From contig JAWKHJ010000007.1 in assembly GCA_041394905.1 (NCBI GenBank), positions 186,001 to 250,000 on the forward strand: DNA of 64,000 bases. Reading direction: 5' to 3'. Shown here one piece after another: positions 8,018-16,434 of this stretch; position 1 is the stretch's first letter; each line of letters opens with the position of its first letter. Source of the stretch: RI-231 sp041394905 (lineage in GTDB: Bacteria > Acidobacteriota > Terriglobia > Bryobacterales > UBA6623). The notes beneath the pieces were generated by a model. The model saw only the letters and a list, made by a program, of their open reading frames with translations, made no database searches and was not told the DNA's origin. Made by a program: the position numbers and the translations under genes.

Positions 8018-8090
8018 CGAGCGGTCATTCTAGCAGCCCTCAACCTCGCGCGCGGATGCGGATGGGTCTACTATAGGTGGGGTTTTCATC

Positions 8091-8984
8091 ATGCGCAGCA
8101 TCAGCAGACGAAGCTTTCTGGCGGCGGTGGGCGCGGCCACACTCGCGCGAGGCGCGGGGCTGCAGGCGTTCTTGGCCACCGGCCACGACACCTACATCGC
8201 CGACAGCGCGGGCAAGCGTCTGTGGGAATACCCCACCGGCTCGCGCGATGGCTGGGTGCTGCCCAACGGCAACATCCTACTCGCGATCAACCGTACCAAG
8301 GACGGCTACGGCGGCGGCGTGGTCGAGGTCACCCGCGAAGACAAAGAGGTCTTCCGCTTCGACGGCAGCCAGGACGAGGTCAACACGGTCCAGCCGCTCG
8401 AGGGTGGACGCCTACTGCTGACCGAGGCCGGCGACCGGCCGCGTATCCTCGAGGTCGATCGCACGGGCAAGATCCTGTTCGAGCTCGCCATCCCCTGCCA
8501 GACCGAAAACCACCACATGCAGACGCGCATGACGCGCAAGCTCGCCAATGGCAACTACCTCGTCCCGCAGATGGGCGAGATGGAAGTCGTCGAGTACACG
8601 CCCAAGGGCGAGGCCGTCTGGCGCGCCAAAACGCCCGGCTGGCCCTTCCAGGTGATGCGGCTCGACAGCGGCAACACCTTCATCACCTGCACACGGGCGC
8701 ACGAGGCGCGCGAGGTGGACCCGGCGGGCAAAGTCGTCTGGCGCATCTCGAACGAAGATTTCGACGAGCCGATCATCGTCGACTCCTGCGGCGCGCAACG
8801 GTTGCCGAACGGCAATACGGTCTTCACGAGCTATGGCGCGAAAGGCGACCAGGTCAAGTTGTTTGAGGTGACGCCCGCCAAGGAGATTGTCTGGACCTAC
8901 CGCGACGGCAAGCCTTTCGGCATCCACACGTTCCAGGTACTGGCCCAGGGCGGCAAGGCGTTCCCCGGGAGGTCGTGGAAGTGA
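8091..8984 (+). CDS. Tat-exported beta-propeller protein (PQQ/ASST-like)
   Basis: 297 residues. The N-terminus MRSISRRSFLAAVGAATLARG is a classic twin-arginine signal, so the protein is exported folded. The rest is a set of repeated blades with the pattern GRVLEVDRTGKILFE, LANGNYLVPQ and LPNGNTVF, as in quinoprotein-like or arylsulfotransferase-like propellers; no catalytic residues can be assigned with confidence. A -10-like TACTAT at 8069-8074 lies upstream and GGTGGGG precedes the ATG. Its last codon overlaps the sulfatase start by four bases (GTGA), so it opens a coupled operon with sulfatase, NhaC antiporter and a PLP enzyme. A role in handling a sulfated substrate is suggested only by this context. 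Confidence 0.8.
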   Translation: MRSISRRSFLAAVGAATLARGAGLQAFLATGHDTYIADSAGKRLWEYPTGSRDGWVLPNGNILLAINRTKDGYGGGVVEVTREDKEVFRFDGSQDEVNTVQPLEGGRLLLTEAGDRPRILEVDRTGKILFELAIPCQTENHHMQTRMTRKLANGNYLVPQMGEMEVVEYTPKGEAVWRAKTPGWPFQVMRLDSGNTFITCTRAHEAREVDPAGKVVWRISNEDFDEPIIVDSCGAQRLPNGNTVFTSYGAKGDQVKLFEVTPAKEIVWTYRDGKPFGIHTFQVLAQGGKAFPGRSWK

Positions 8985-10435
8985 GCCGATTGGTCTGGCT
9001 GAGCCTTCTTTTCGCGTGTTCGGCCTTCGCCCAGCCCAAGACGAACGTGGTGTTCATCCTGGTGGACGACCTGGGTTGGCGTGACCTGGGCTGCTACGGC
9101 AGCCCGTTCTACGAGACGCCGAACGTCGACGGGTTGGCCTCGTCGGGCGTGCGCTTCACCAACGGTTACGCCGCCTGTCCGGTCTGCTCGCCCACGCGCT
9201 CGAGCATCATGACGGGCAAGTACCCGGTGCGCGTCGGCATCACCGACTACATCAACCCGCAAGGCCGCAACCAGCCCGCGAGCTGGACCCGCAACACGAA
9301 GCTGCTGCCGGCGGCCTACGCCGACCGGCTGGCGCTGGGCGAGACCACCCTGGCCGAGGCGTTCAAGGCCAACGGCTACGCCACCTTCTTCGCCGGCAAG
9401 TGGCACTTGGGACCCGAAGGCTTCTATCCCGAGAACCAGGGCTTCGACGTCAACAAGGGCGGCATCGAGCAGGGCGGCCCCTACGGCGGCAAGCGCTACT
9501 TCTCGCCCTACGGGAACCCGCGCCTGGAAGACGGCCCCGACGGGGAGCACTTGCCCGAGAGGCTGGGCCGCGAAACGGCCGCCTTCATCACCCAGCACAA
9601 GGACGAGCCGTTCCTGGCCTATCTGTCGTTCTACTCCGTTCACACGCCGCTGATGGCGCGGGCGGATCTCGAGCGTAAGTACCGCGCCAAGGCGCAAATC
9701 ATGGGCTTCCACGGGCCGGCGTTCCTCGTCGAAGGCACGCGCGAGGCCCGTCAAAAGCAGGAGCATGCCATCTACGCTGGGATGGTCGAAGCCATGGACC
9801 AGGCCGTGGGCGTCGTGCTGCGGGCGATCGAGAACGCCGGCGTGGCCGACCATACGGTGGTTGTGTTCATGTCTGACAATGGCGGCCTGTCGACCTCGGA
9901 GGGCTCGCCCACCTCGAACGTCCCGCTGCGCGGCGGCAAGGGCTGGATGTATGAGGGCGGCATTCGCGAGCCGTTGATCGTACGCGCCCCAGGCGTGACG
10001 AAAGCCGGACGCGTGGAGGAGACGCCGGTGTCGAGCGTCGACTTCTTCCCGACCCTTCTCGAGCTCGCAGGCCTGCAAGCCATGCCCGAGCAGCACGTCG
10101 ACGGCGTAAGTCTTGCTGGCCTGCTGAGCGGCAAGCCGCTCGACCGCGGGCCTCTCTACTGGCACTATCCGCACTACGGCAACCAAGGCGGCGCCCCCTC
10201 GGGCGCGATCCGCGACGGCGAGTGGAAGCTGATCGAGTGGTACGAAGAGGGCGAGCTTGAGCTGTTCAACCTGCGTCAGGACATCTCCGAGAAGTACAAC
10301 CTGGTCGAGCTCTACCCCGAGCGCACCCAACGCATGCGAGCCATGCTCCAGCAGTGGCGCGAGCGCACCGGGGCCGTGATGCCGCCGCCCAACCCGAACT
10401 ACGACCCGGCGAAGCTCTCCGGCCGCAGACCCTGA
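8981..10435 (+). CDS. Secreted Cys-type sulfatase
   Basis: 484-residue sulfatase that hydrolyses sulfate esters. A short signal peptide (MSRLVWLSLLFACSAFA) is followed by the metal-binding NVVFILVDDLGW block, the formylglycine signature CSPTRSSIMTG (modified Cys near residue 69), TFFAGKWHLG, and VVFMSDNGG near residue 295. All active-site elements of the type I family are present. The start is the GTG at 8981, eight bases after GGGAGG and overlapping the previous stop; a GTG at 8975 is the alternative. A formylglycine-generating enzyme must be encoded elsewhere. Closest overall to arylsulfatase A-like enzymes of polysaccharide- or steroid-sulfate users; the substrate is not evident. Confidence 0.93.
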   Translation: MSRLVWLSLLFACSAFAQPKTNVVFILVDDLGWRDLGCYGSPFYETPNVDGLASSGVRFTNGYAACPVCSPTRSSIMTGKYPVRVGITDYINPQGRNQPASWTRNTKLLPAAYADRLALGETTLAEAFKANGYATFFAGKWHLGPEGFYPENQGFDVNKGGIEQGGPYGGKRYFSPYGNPRLEDGPDGEHLPERLGRETAAFITQHKDEPFLAYLSFYSVHTPLMARADLERKYRAKAQIMGFHGPAFLVEGTREARQKQEHAIYAGMVEAMDQAVGVVLRAIENAGVADHTVVVFMSDNGGLSTSEGSPTSNVPLRGGKGWMYEGGIREPLIVRAPGVTKAGRVEETPVSSVDFFPTLLELAGLQAMPEQHVDGVSLAGLLSGKPLDRGPLYWHYPHYGNQGGAPSGAIRDGEWKLIEWYEEGELELFNLRQDISEKYNLVELYPERTQRMRAMLQQWRERTGAVMPPPNPNYDPAKLSGRRP

Positions 10436-10439
10436 GCGC

Positions 10440-11894
10440 ATGCCGAACCCTGCGCCCATGCCGGAGCGGCCCGCACCCGGTTTCGCTCAGGCGCTGCCGC
10501 CCATCCTGGTCCTGTCGTCGTTGATCGTCTACGGACTGGTCGCGCGGCCGTTATGGCTGGACGAGTCGGCGTTTCCGCTGGAGGTGATCTTCAGCCTCTC
10601 GGCGGGTTTCACCATCGCGTACCTGTTCCGGCTGGGCTACCGCTGGGACGAGATCCAGAGCTCGATCGTGCGCAAGTTCGCGCGCGGCCTGCCGGCGTTC
10701 TTCATCCTGATGGCGATCGGCGTGATCATCTCCTCATGGATGATCTGCGGCGCGCTGCCGATGCTGGTCTATTACGGGCTGCGGCTGCTCAACCCGGACT
10801 ACATCTACCTGACGGCGTTCCTCGTCCCCGTGGTCTTCTCGTCTCTGACCGGCACCTCGTGGGGCTCGGCGGGCACGGTGGGCGTGGTGGTCATCGGCAT
10901 CGCCTCTGCGCTGCGGGCAGACCTGGGGATCACCGCGGGCGCGGTGATCGGCGGGGCCTTCTTCGGCGACAAGCTCTCGCCGCTCTCGGACACCACCAAC
11001 ATGGCGGCGCTCGCCTCGGAAGTCGACCTGTTCGACCACATCCGCTCGATGCTTGTCACCACCATTCCTTCCGCGCTGCTCGCCGCTGCGGCCTATCTCG
11101 TGCTCGGCTTCGTGCGGCCGGCCGAGGTCAGCCAAGGGGACATTGCTTCGGTCGAACCGCTGCTCGCGTCGCTGCGTGAGATGTTCCGCTTCAACCCACT
11201 GCTGTTGCTGCCCCCGGCCATCATCCTCTACGGCTCACTGCGCAAGTTGCCGACCATCCCCACGCTGCTCGCCTCGGTGTTCAGCGCCGTCGTGCTTGCG
11301 CTCGCGTTCCAGCGCTTTGCCGTGGGCGACGTGATGCTGGCGCTCACGCGCGGGTTCGACGCCTCGATGGCTTCGTGGATGGCGAACACGCCTGAGCAGA
11401 CGGCGGCCCTCGTCAACCGCGGCGGCCTCTACGCCATGAACGAGGCGGTGTTCATCGCCTTCCTAGTGTTCTTCTTCATTGGCGCGCTGGACGTGATCCA
11501 CGCCATGCCGACGGTGGTCAATCGCATCTTTTCGTTCGCCTCCACGCGCCGCGACGCCATTCTGTCAGCCCTGGTAGCCGGCGGCGTCACCAACGCCTTG
11601 ACCTCGAACCAGTACGCGACGAGCTTCATCGTGGGGGACGCCTTCCGCGAGCGCTTCGACCGGCTGCGTATCCCGCGCAAGGTGCTCTCGCGTTCGATCG
11701 AGGATTGGGGCACCATGATCGAGAGCGTCATCCCGTGGCATGCGACGTCAGTGTTCATGGTCGCCGCGCTTGGCGTGCCCTACGCCGAGTACGCTCCGTG
11801 GCAGCTGTTGACGCTGATCAACCTCGCCATCGCCCCGCTGTTCGCCATTTTCGGTATTGGCTGCTTCTATGACGAAGAAGAACCTGCACCCTGA
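10440..11894 (+). CDS. Na+/H+ antiporter, NhaC family
   Basis: 484-residue integral membrane protein with about eleven or twelve hydrophobic segments. The diagnostic motif is SLTGTSWGSAGTVGV followed by GDKLSPLSDTTNMAA, which identifies the NhaC family of sodium/proton (or malate/lactate) antiporters. It starts four bases after the sulfatase stop and its own end overlaps the following PLP enzyme by 26 bases, so the three are translated together. In this operon it may exchange ions or organic anions that accompany desulfated substrates, but that is inference; generic pH/sodium homeostasis is equally possible. Confidence 0.9.
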   Translation: MPNPAPMPERPAPGFAQALPPILVLSSLIVYGLVARPLWLDESAFPLEVIFSLSAGFTIAYLFRLGYRWDEIQSSIVRKFARGLPAFFILMAIGVIISSWMICGALPMLVYYGLRLLNPDYIYLTAFLVPVVFSSLTGTSWGSAGTVGVVVIGIASALRADLGITAGAVIGGAFFGDKLSPLSDTTNMAALASEVDLFDHIRSMLVTTIPSALLAAAAYLVLGFVRPAEVSQGDIASVEPLLASLREMFRFNPLLLLPPAIILYGSLRKLPTIPTLLASVFSAVVLALAFQRFAVGDVMLALTRGFDASMASWMANTPEQTAALVNRGGLYAMNEAVFIAFLVFFFIGALDVIHAMPTVVNRIFSFASTRRDAILSALVAGGVTNALTSNQYATSFIVGDAFRERFDRLRIPRKVLSRSIEDWGTMIESVIPWHATSVFMVAALGVPYAEYAPWQLLTLINLAIAPLFAIFGIGCFYDEEEPAP

Positions 11895-13065
11895 GACCCT
11901 GCTCGCCCACTACGCCGAAGAGCGCCTGGAGCACAAAGGCGCCGTCGTGCCGCCGCTCTACCAAAACTCGCTGTTCGTCTTCGAAGATTGGGACGCGATC
12001 GACGAAGCGTTCGACGACCGCTATGAACATGCGATCTATTCCCGCGGCACAAACCCAACCGTGCGCTTGGTCGAGCGCAAGCTCGCTGCGTTGGCCGGCG
12101 CCGAGGCCGCGCGGCTGTTCGGCTCCGGCATGGCGGCGGTGAGCGCCGCAGTGCTCCACTACGTCGACGCGGGCGACCATGTGGTCGCCGTGAAGAATGT
12201 CTACGGCCCGACGAACAACCTGCTCAACCGCTACCTACGCCGCAAGATGAACCTCGAGACCACGTTCGTCTCGGGCGAATCGATCGAGGAGGTCGAGCAG
12301 GCGCTGCGCCCGAACACGCGCCTGCTCTACCTCGAGAGCCCTTCGTCGGCGGTGTTCTCCTTGCAGGACCTCGCCAAGACGACTGCCCTCGCCCGCTCGC
12401 GCGGCGTGGCGACGGTGATCGACAACTCGTGGGCCACGCCGATCTTCCAGAAACCGCTCGCGCTCGGCGTCGATCTCGAGATCCACTCGGCGTCGAAATA
12501 CCTGGGCGGGCACAGCGACATCATCGCCGGCGCGCTGATCGGCGACGAGGAGACAATCCGCGAGATTGCCGTCAACGAAGCTGAGCTGCTTGGTGGCAAG
12601 ATGGCGCCGTTCGAGGCTTGGCTGATGCTGCGGAGCTTGCGTACGCTGCCCATCCGCATGCGCCAGCACCAGGAGAACGCGCTCGCGGTGGCGCGCTTCC
12701 TCGCAGGCCGCCCAGAGGTGAAACAGGTGCGCTTCCCGGGTCTCGAATCGCACCCCCAGCACGCCCTCGCCTTGCAGCAGATGAGCGGCTTCAGCGGCCT
12801 GATGAGCTTCGAGCTCGCCACGAGCGAGATCGAACGGATCAAAGCGTTCGTCAACGCGCTCGAGCTCTTCCAGCTCGGCGTGAGCTGGGGCGGACACGAG
12901 AGTTTGGTCTATGCACCGGCGATCAGCTACCTCAAGGAGCTGCCACCGGACCAGTTCGCCGCTCTGGGCATCTCCGCGGGCGACATCCGCATCTCCGTCG
13001 GCCTGGAAGCGGCCGAAGACCTGATCGCGGATCTGGAGCAGGCGCTCCGGGCGATCGAAGTCTAA
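11869..13065 (+). CDS. Cys/Met-metabolism PLP enzyme (cystathionine gamma-synthase/beta-lyase family)
   Basis: 398-residue fold-type I PLP enzyme. Landmarks are YSRGTNPTVRLVERKLAALEG-like start of the domain, LFGSGMAAVSAAVL, VIDNSWATP near residue 185 (Asp that contacts the pyridine nitrogen) and HSASKYLGGHSDIIAG, whose Lys forms the Schiff base. C-terminal VSWGGHESLVYAP is also conserved. These enzymes act in trans-sulfuration or break C-S bonds of cystathionine, methionine or similar; the exact reaction cannot be told. The ATG at 11869 is chosen over TTG 11857. It overlaps the NhaC gene by 26 bases and closes the propeller-sulfatase-antiporter operon, giving a sulfur theme to the set. Confidence 0.9.
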   Translation: MTKKNLHPETLLAHYAEERLEHKGAVVPPLYQNSLFVFEDWDAIDEAFDDRYEHAIYSRGTNPTVRLVERKLAALAGAEAARLFGSGMAAVSAAVLHYVDAGDHVVAVKNVYGPTNNLLNRYLRRKMNLETTFVSGESIEEVEQALRPNTRLLYLESPSSAVFSLQDLAKTTALARSRGVATVIDNSWATPIFQKPLALGVDLEIHSASKYLGGHSDIIAGALIGDEETIREIAVNEAELLGGKMAPFEAWLMLRSLRTLPIRMRQHQENALAVARFLAGRPEVKQVRFPGLESHPQHALALQQMSGFSGLMSFELATSEIERIKAFVNALELFQLGVSWGGHESLVYAPAISYLKELPPDQFAALGISAGDIRISVGLEAAEDLIADLEQALRAIEV

Positions 13066-13113
13066 GACGGATTTTTCGTCCACGGATCCGGCCCCGCAAA
13101 CGTCGGTAGTGCA

Positions 13114-14498
13114 GTGCTTGGTCGAACCAGCGCGCTCGTGCTGTTTGCGGTTGCGGTTCCCGCGCATCCCCAGGCCTTGCTGCGCGGCCTTGTCGAGACG
13201 CTCGAGGACGACGAGCGCCGCCCGGTCGCCGAGGCCGCGGTGCGGGCGTTCGTCCGGGGCGAAGCGGTGGCTGTCGCCTGGAGCGACCGCGAAGGCCGCT
13301 ATGCGCTCGAGGTTCCCGCCGAGACTTTTGAGCTGAGCGTACGCAGGCCCGGCTATGTGGTGACGCGCGCCGGGGGCTTGGCCCTGCCACGGGTGCAACG
13401 CTTCTGCGCGGGCGATTGTGGCGAGGTCGACTTCCTGCTCGCGCACGGCGGCGTTTGAGGTCTGGGTCTCGACCCTCGGGCGATCCTTTCCACGCGTGCG
13501 CATCCGGTTGAGCCCCACCGGCTCCCAAGGACACAGCCTCCCGCGAAGAGCGCACGGACGACCGCGGCGCCGCGCGGTTCCATGGCCTGGCGGCTGGCCG
13601 CTACCGCCTCGACTTCCACCCTGAGCCTGGCGACTCTCGCTCGGGCCGCTCTACGAGATCGACGCGGCGGAGGTCGAGCTTCGCCCAGGCGAGAACGCAC
13701 CGTTGCACCTGAGCGCCCGCCGCGTCGGCGCAGACACGTTTTCGCTCTCCGCCGTGATCGAAGGCGTGGACTTCGACAACGCCCCTACACGCTGATCATT
13801 CGTCCGCTCGGAGGTCCGCCGGAGGACGCCTATTCGATGCTCCAGCTTTCGTCGCAGCTCACGATTCCCCGCTTGCCGCGCGGTGAGTACGTGTTGAGCT
13901 CCGGCCGATGGGCGCTTCGGTCGCGGCTCGGACTCGCTTCCTAGGCCAGGTTCGCTTGGACGAGAACCGCCCGGCGTCGTGCTACGGGGCCGAGCCACCG
14001 AACGCTCGTGGGCAACGTCCGCTTCGAGGAGGGTGCGCCGGAGACGGTCGAGCTGGCCTTGCGCTCCGACGAAGGTTGGACCTGGCGCTCGATCCGCGTA
14101 GAGCGGCGGTTCCCTCACTTCGAGGTGTGGGATGCGCCGCCAGGAATCTATGCGCTCGTGGCGGAACGTGAGGACTTCTTCCTGGTCGAAGCGCCGTCGT
14201 TCCAGCTCGCCGAAGGCTCGGGCAGGGCGATCGAAGTCGTCGTCTCAGCGCGGTTTGGCAGCGTCCGAGGGCGGGTGCGGGACGTCCAAAGCTCGGCAGT
14301 GCGCATCGAGCTCGAAGGCCCGGGCGGTGCGGTCGTCGCCGCGCCCGCGGGACGGCGCGTTCGCCTTCGAGCAACTCGCGCCGGGAGCTTACGCGCTTTG
14401 CGTGGCGGCCGGAGGTGCGCCGTGCGCCCCGGAGCGCGTCCGGCGATTCGCGATCGAGCCGGGCGACGAGATTGAGATCGAAGTGGGCGCCGCAATGA
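13114..14498 (+). pseudogene. Secreted carboxypeptidase-regulatory-like protein A, multiply frameshifted
   Basis: Starts GTG-type at 13114 with a signal-like LVLFAVAVPAHPQA and a first beta-sandwich module (EDDERRPVAEAAVRAFVRG ... WSDREGRYALEV) typical of CarboxypepD_reg domains. After 13447 the frame closes, but coding continues by frame switching: GLYEID-like block near 13655, RPGENAPLHLSARRV, then YTLIIRPLGG from 13788, VRFEEGAPETVELALRSDE from 14010 and FAFEQLAPGAYALCV from 14360, ending at TGA 14496-14498, which overlaps the next start as ATGA. At 13788 a run of five C appears as four, and at 14352 four G appear as three, so several breaks look like homopolymer errors. Whether the gene is truly dead cannot be decided from this sequence. 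Confidence 0.6.
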
Positions 14499-16073
14499 GG
14501 GCGGCTTGGCTGCTGATTCTGGCCGCCGCGGCCACCGCGCAGCAACCAACCGGCGGGGTCTCAGGGCGCGTCGTCGCCGGTCCCGGCGGTCCGCCGGTCC
14601 GCGGCGCGGCAGTGCGCGTGACGCGCGTCCACGAAGAAGTCGCGCTTGGCTGGACGGGCCCGGATGGCCGATTCTCGATCGAGGGCGCGCCGCCCGGGCG
14701 CTACGTCCTGGTTGCGACGAAGCCCGCCCTGCTCAAAGGCGACGCTCCCATCGACATTCGGGCGGGCGAAACCACGCAACGTCGAGATCGCGCTCGAATC
14801 CCCAGCGGTGTTCGCAGGCCGTGTCGCCGATCGGACGACCTGCCCGTCGAGGGAGCGCGCGTCGCGGTCGAGCGTTGGCGTAGCCGACTAGGACGTATCG
14901 CGCCCGAGCGCGTCCTCTCGGCGGAGACTGACGACCGCGGCGAGTTCCGAGCGACGGTCGAGCGCCCAGGGCGCTACCTAGTCGTCCTGCAGCCTCCGTC
15001 CAAGCCGGGAGTCGCGGGCGTGTTCGATCTGTTGCATCCGCCACTGTTCTATCCCGGCGCGCAGAATCCCGCTGAAGCGCAGCCGCTGCGCCTAGGGCGC
15101 GGCATGAAGATCGAAACGCTCGACTTCGAAGCGCCGGCCCGACCGGCTCTAGGGTGGTGCTGCTGGCCAAGACCGGCGTGCTGGGCCAACAGACGAGGAG
15201 CTGTGTGCAATGTGATTTTTCGCTGCTGGCGCGCCACGCCGAAACATGGATCGAAGTCCTCGCCGGGCAGTCCGACCGCTCGGGCCGCATCGAGATTCGG
15301 GGCCTACACACGGGGCTATATCGCGTTGCGATCATCGAAAGCGGGCCGGGTCGTCTCTTTGCCGGCTACGAGGACTTCGCCGTCAAGACGAACGAAACCA
15401 CGATCCGCGAGGCGACGGCGTGGGCCGCATACGCCGCCCCGCTGACGCTGACCCTGGTCAACCCGCCGGAGGAGCTGCGCGGCGGGAAAGTGGAATGGGA
15501 GGCGGGCTTGCGCGCCGAGCCGCTTGGCCCACGCTATCAAGGCAGGCTGGACAATCTCCAACAGGCATCATGGGTCACGGACTCGCCGCACGCACCGTGC
15601 TCAGCCTACCGCCCGGAGAGTGGGCTCTCTCGCTGTCAGCTGGTCTACCGTGGCTGGAAGGCGCCTACATCGAGCAAGTGCTGACGGCGGGCCGTCCGCA
15701 GCCAGGGCCGCTCGTGCGGGTGAGCCCGCGCGGCTACGGGCGCCGGTCGAGGTGCGCGTCGGGTTTGGCATGGCGACCTTGACAGGCAAAGTGAAAGGGG
15801 AGACCCGAGAATCTGTTGGCGCCCGTCATCCGGGCAATTGCGGATCCACCGGGCGGCTACGGCCAGGATGGTGAGGTGATGGCCAACGCGGACGGAACTT
15901 TCGCGATGACTGAGCTCCGGCCGGGAGCGTACAAGATCTTTGCGGTCCTACCCAGCGCCCGCGGGTTGGACTTCACCGACCCCGAAGTGCAAGCGCGCTA
16001 CGCCCAATACGGCGAGCGCGTGGTGCTCGAGTCGGGAGGCTCGCAACGGGTCGATCTCGAGACAGTTCGCTAA
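14495..16073 (+). pseudogene. Secreted carboxypeptidase-regulatory-like protein B, multiply frameshifted
   Basis: The ATG at 14495 opens a signal peptide (MRAAWLLILAAAATAQQ) and a clear CarboxypepD_reg module: GVSGRVVAGPGGPPVRGAAV ... GWTGPDGRFSIEGAPPGRYVL. Further modules follow in other frames: PVEGARVAVERW with DDRGEFRATVERPGRYLVV from 14840, RVVLLAKTGVLGQQ from 15160, SGRIEIRGLHTGLYRV near 15290, TVLSLPPGEWALSL near 15595, VEVRVGFGMATLTGKV near 15750, and the final DGTFAMTELRPGAYKIFAVLP to the stop at 16073. At least six indels are needed; at 15152 four C read as three. Such proteins are abundant in Solibacter-type genomes and are thought to be cell-surface beta-sandwich proteins of unknown role. 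It ends tail-to-tail with the small Rho-N-like gene. Confidence 0.6.
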
Positions 16074-16369
16074 TTCGCTTTGCGAATCGCCTGCACCAAT
16101 TCGTTCTTCGACATCTTGCTGCGGCCGTCGACGCCCAACTGCTTGGCTCGGTTATAAAGCTCGTCCTTGGTGCGTTGCTCCAGCCGCTGGTTGGGATTGC
16201 CAGTCCCTTGTGTGGTCTCGTTCGGGGTGCGCCCTTCCTCGCGGCGTTGCTTGTTCACTGTCCGCGAGGCGATCTCTTCGGCTCGATCTTCCGAGCGGCC
16301 GCGGTCGAGCTCGCTTTGCTTGACGTGCTGGTATTGGCGTTCGTCCTTGTCGCTCCAGGCTGACGGCAT
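16070..16369 (-). CDS. Small Rho-N-terminal-like protein
   Basis: 99 very polar residues. The N-terminal half is Arg/Glu/Lys-rich (MPSAWSDKDERQYQHVKQSE, then SEDRAEEIASRTVNKQRREE), followed by GTGNPNQRLEQRTKDELY and a C-terminal RAKQLGVDGRSKMSKNELVQAI, which has the LxxxGxxxxSKxxLVxAI pattern of the Rho termination factor N-terminal (SAP-like) nucleic-acid-binding helix pair. Proteins with this architecture are widespread and often mislabelled as plasmid-stabilisation or RelE proteins; nothing here supports a toxin. Probably a small DNA- or RNA-associated protein. It overlaps the convergent secreted-protein gene by four bases and lies 65 bases downstream of the RND pump on the same strand. 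Confidence 0.8.
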   Translation of the reverse strand: MPSAWSDKDERQYQHVKQSELDRGRSEDRAEEIASRTVNKQRREEGRTPNETTQGTGNPNQRLEQRTKDELYNRAKQLGVDGRSKMSKNELVQAIRKAN

Positions 16370-16434
16370 GGTTGGGCCCTCCTACAGTGGTAGAAGGCTG
16401 CGGAGCGGGCTTGTTACCCCTGGGCGGTTCGGGC

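Noticed and set aside
8897..10459. A 520-codon minus-strand frame opposite the sulfatase
   Set aside because: The plus strand has a complete sulfatase with all motifs; the antisense frame shows none.
13459..15840. Independent small genes in the many short frames of this region
   Set aside because: Consecutive fragments in different frames together make continuous CarboxypepD_reg modules, and several junctions are single-base losses in G/C runs, so they are pieces of two genes.
16070..16369. Toxin or plasmid-stabilisation role for the small basic protein
   Set aside because: Homologues are sometimes labelled so, but the sequence has the Rho-N/SAP-like helix motif and no toxin fold or antitoxin partner.
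16152..16434. A C-terminal extension of the RND pump running over the small Rho-N-like gene
   Set aside because: The extension is Arg/Pro-rich shadow coding; another frame supplies a natural pump end (ESAQTAGD, stop at 16435), and the Rho-N-like frame is the conserved one here.
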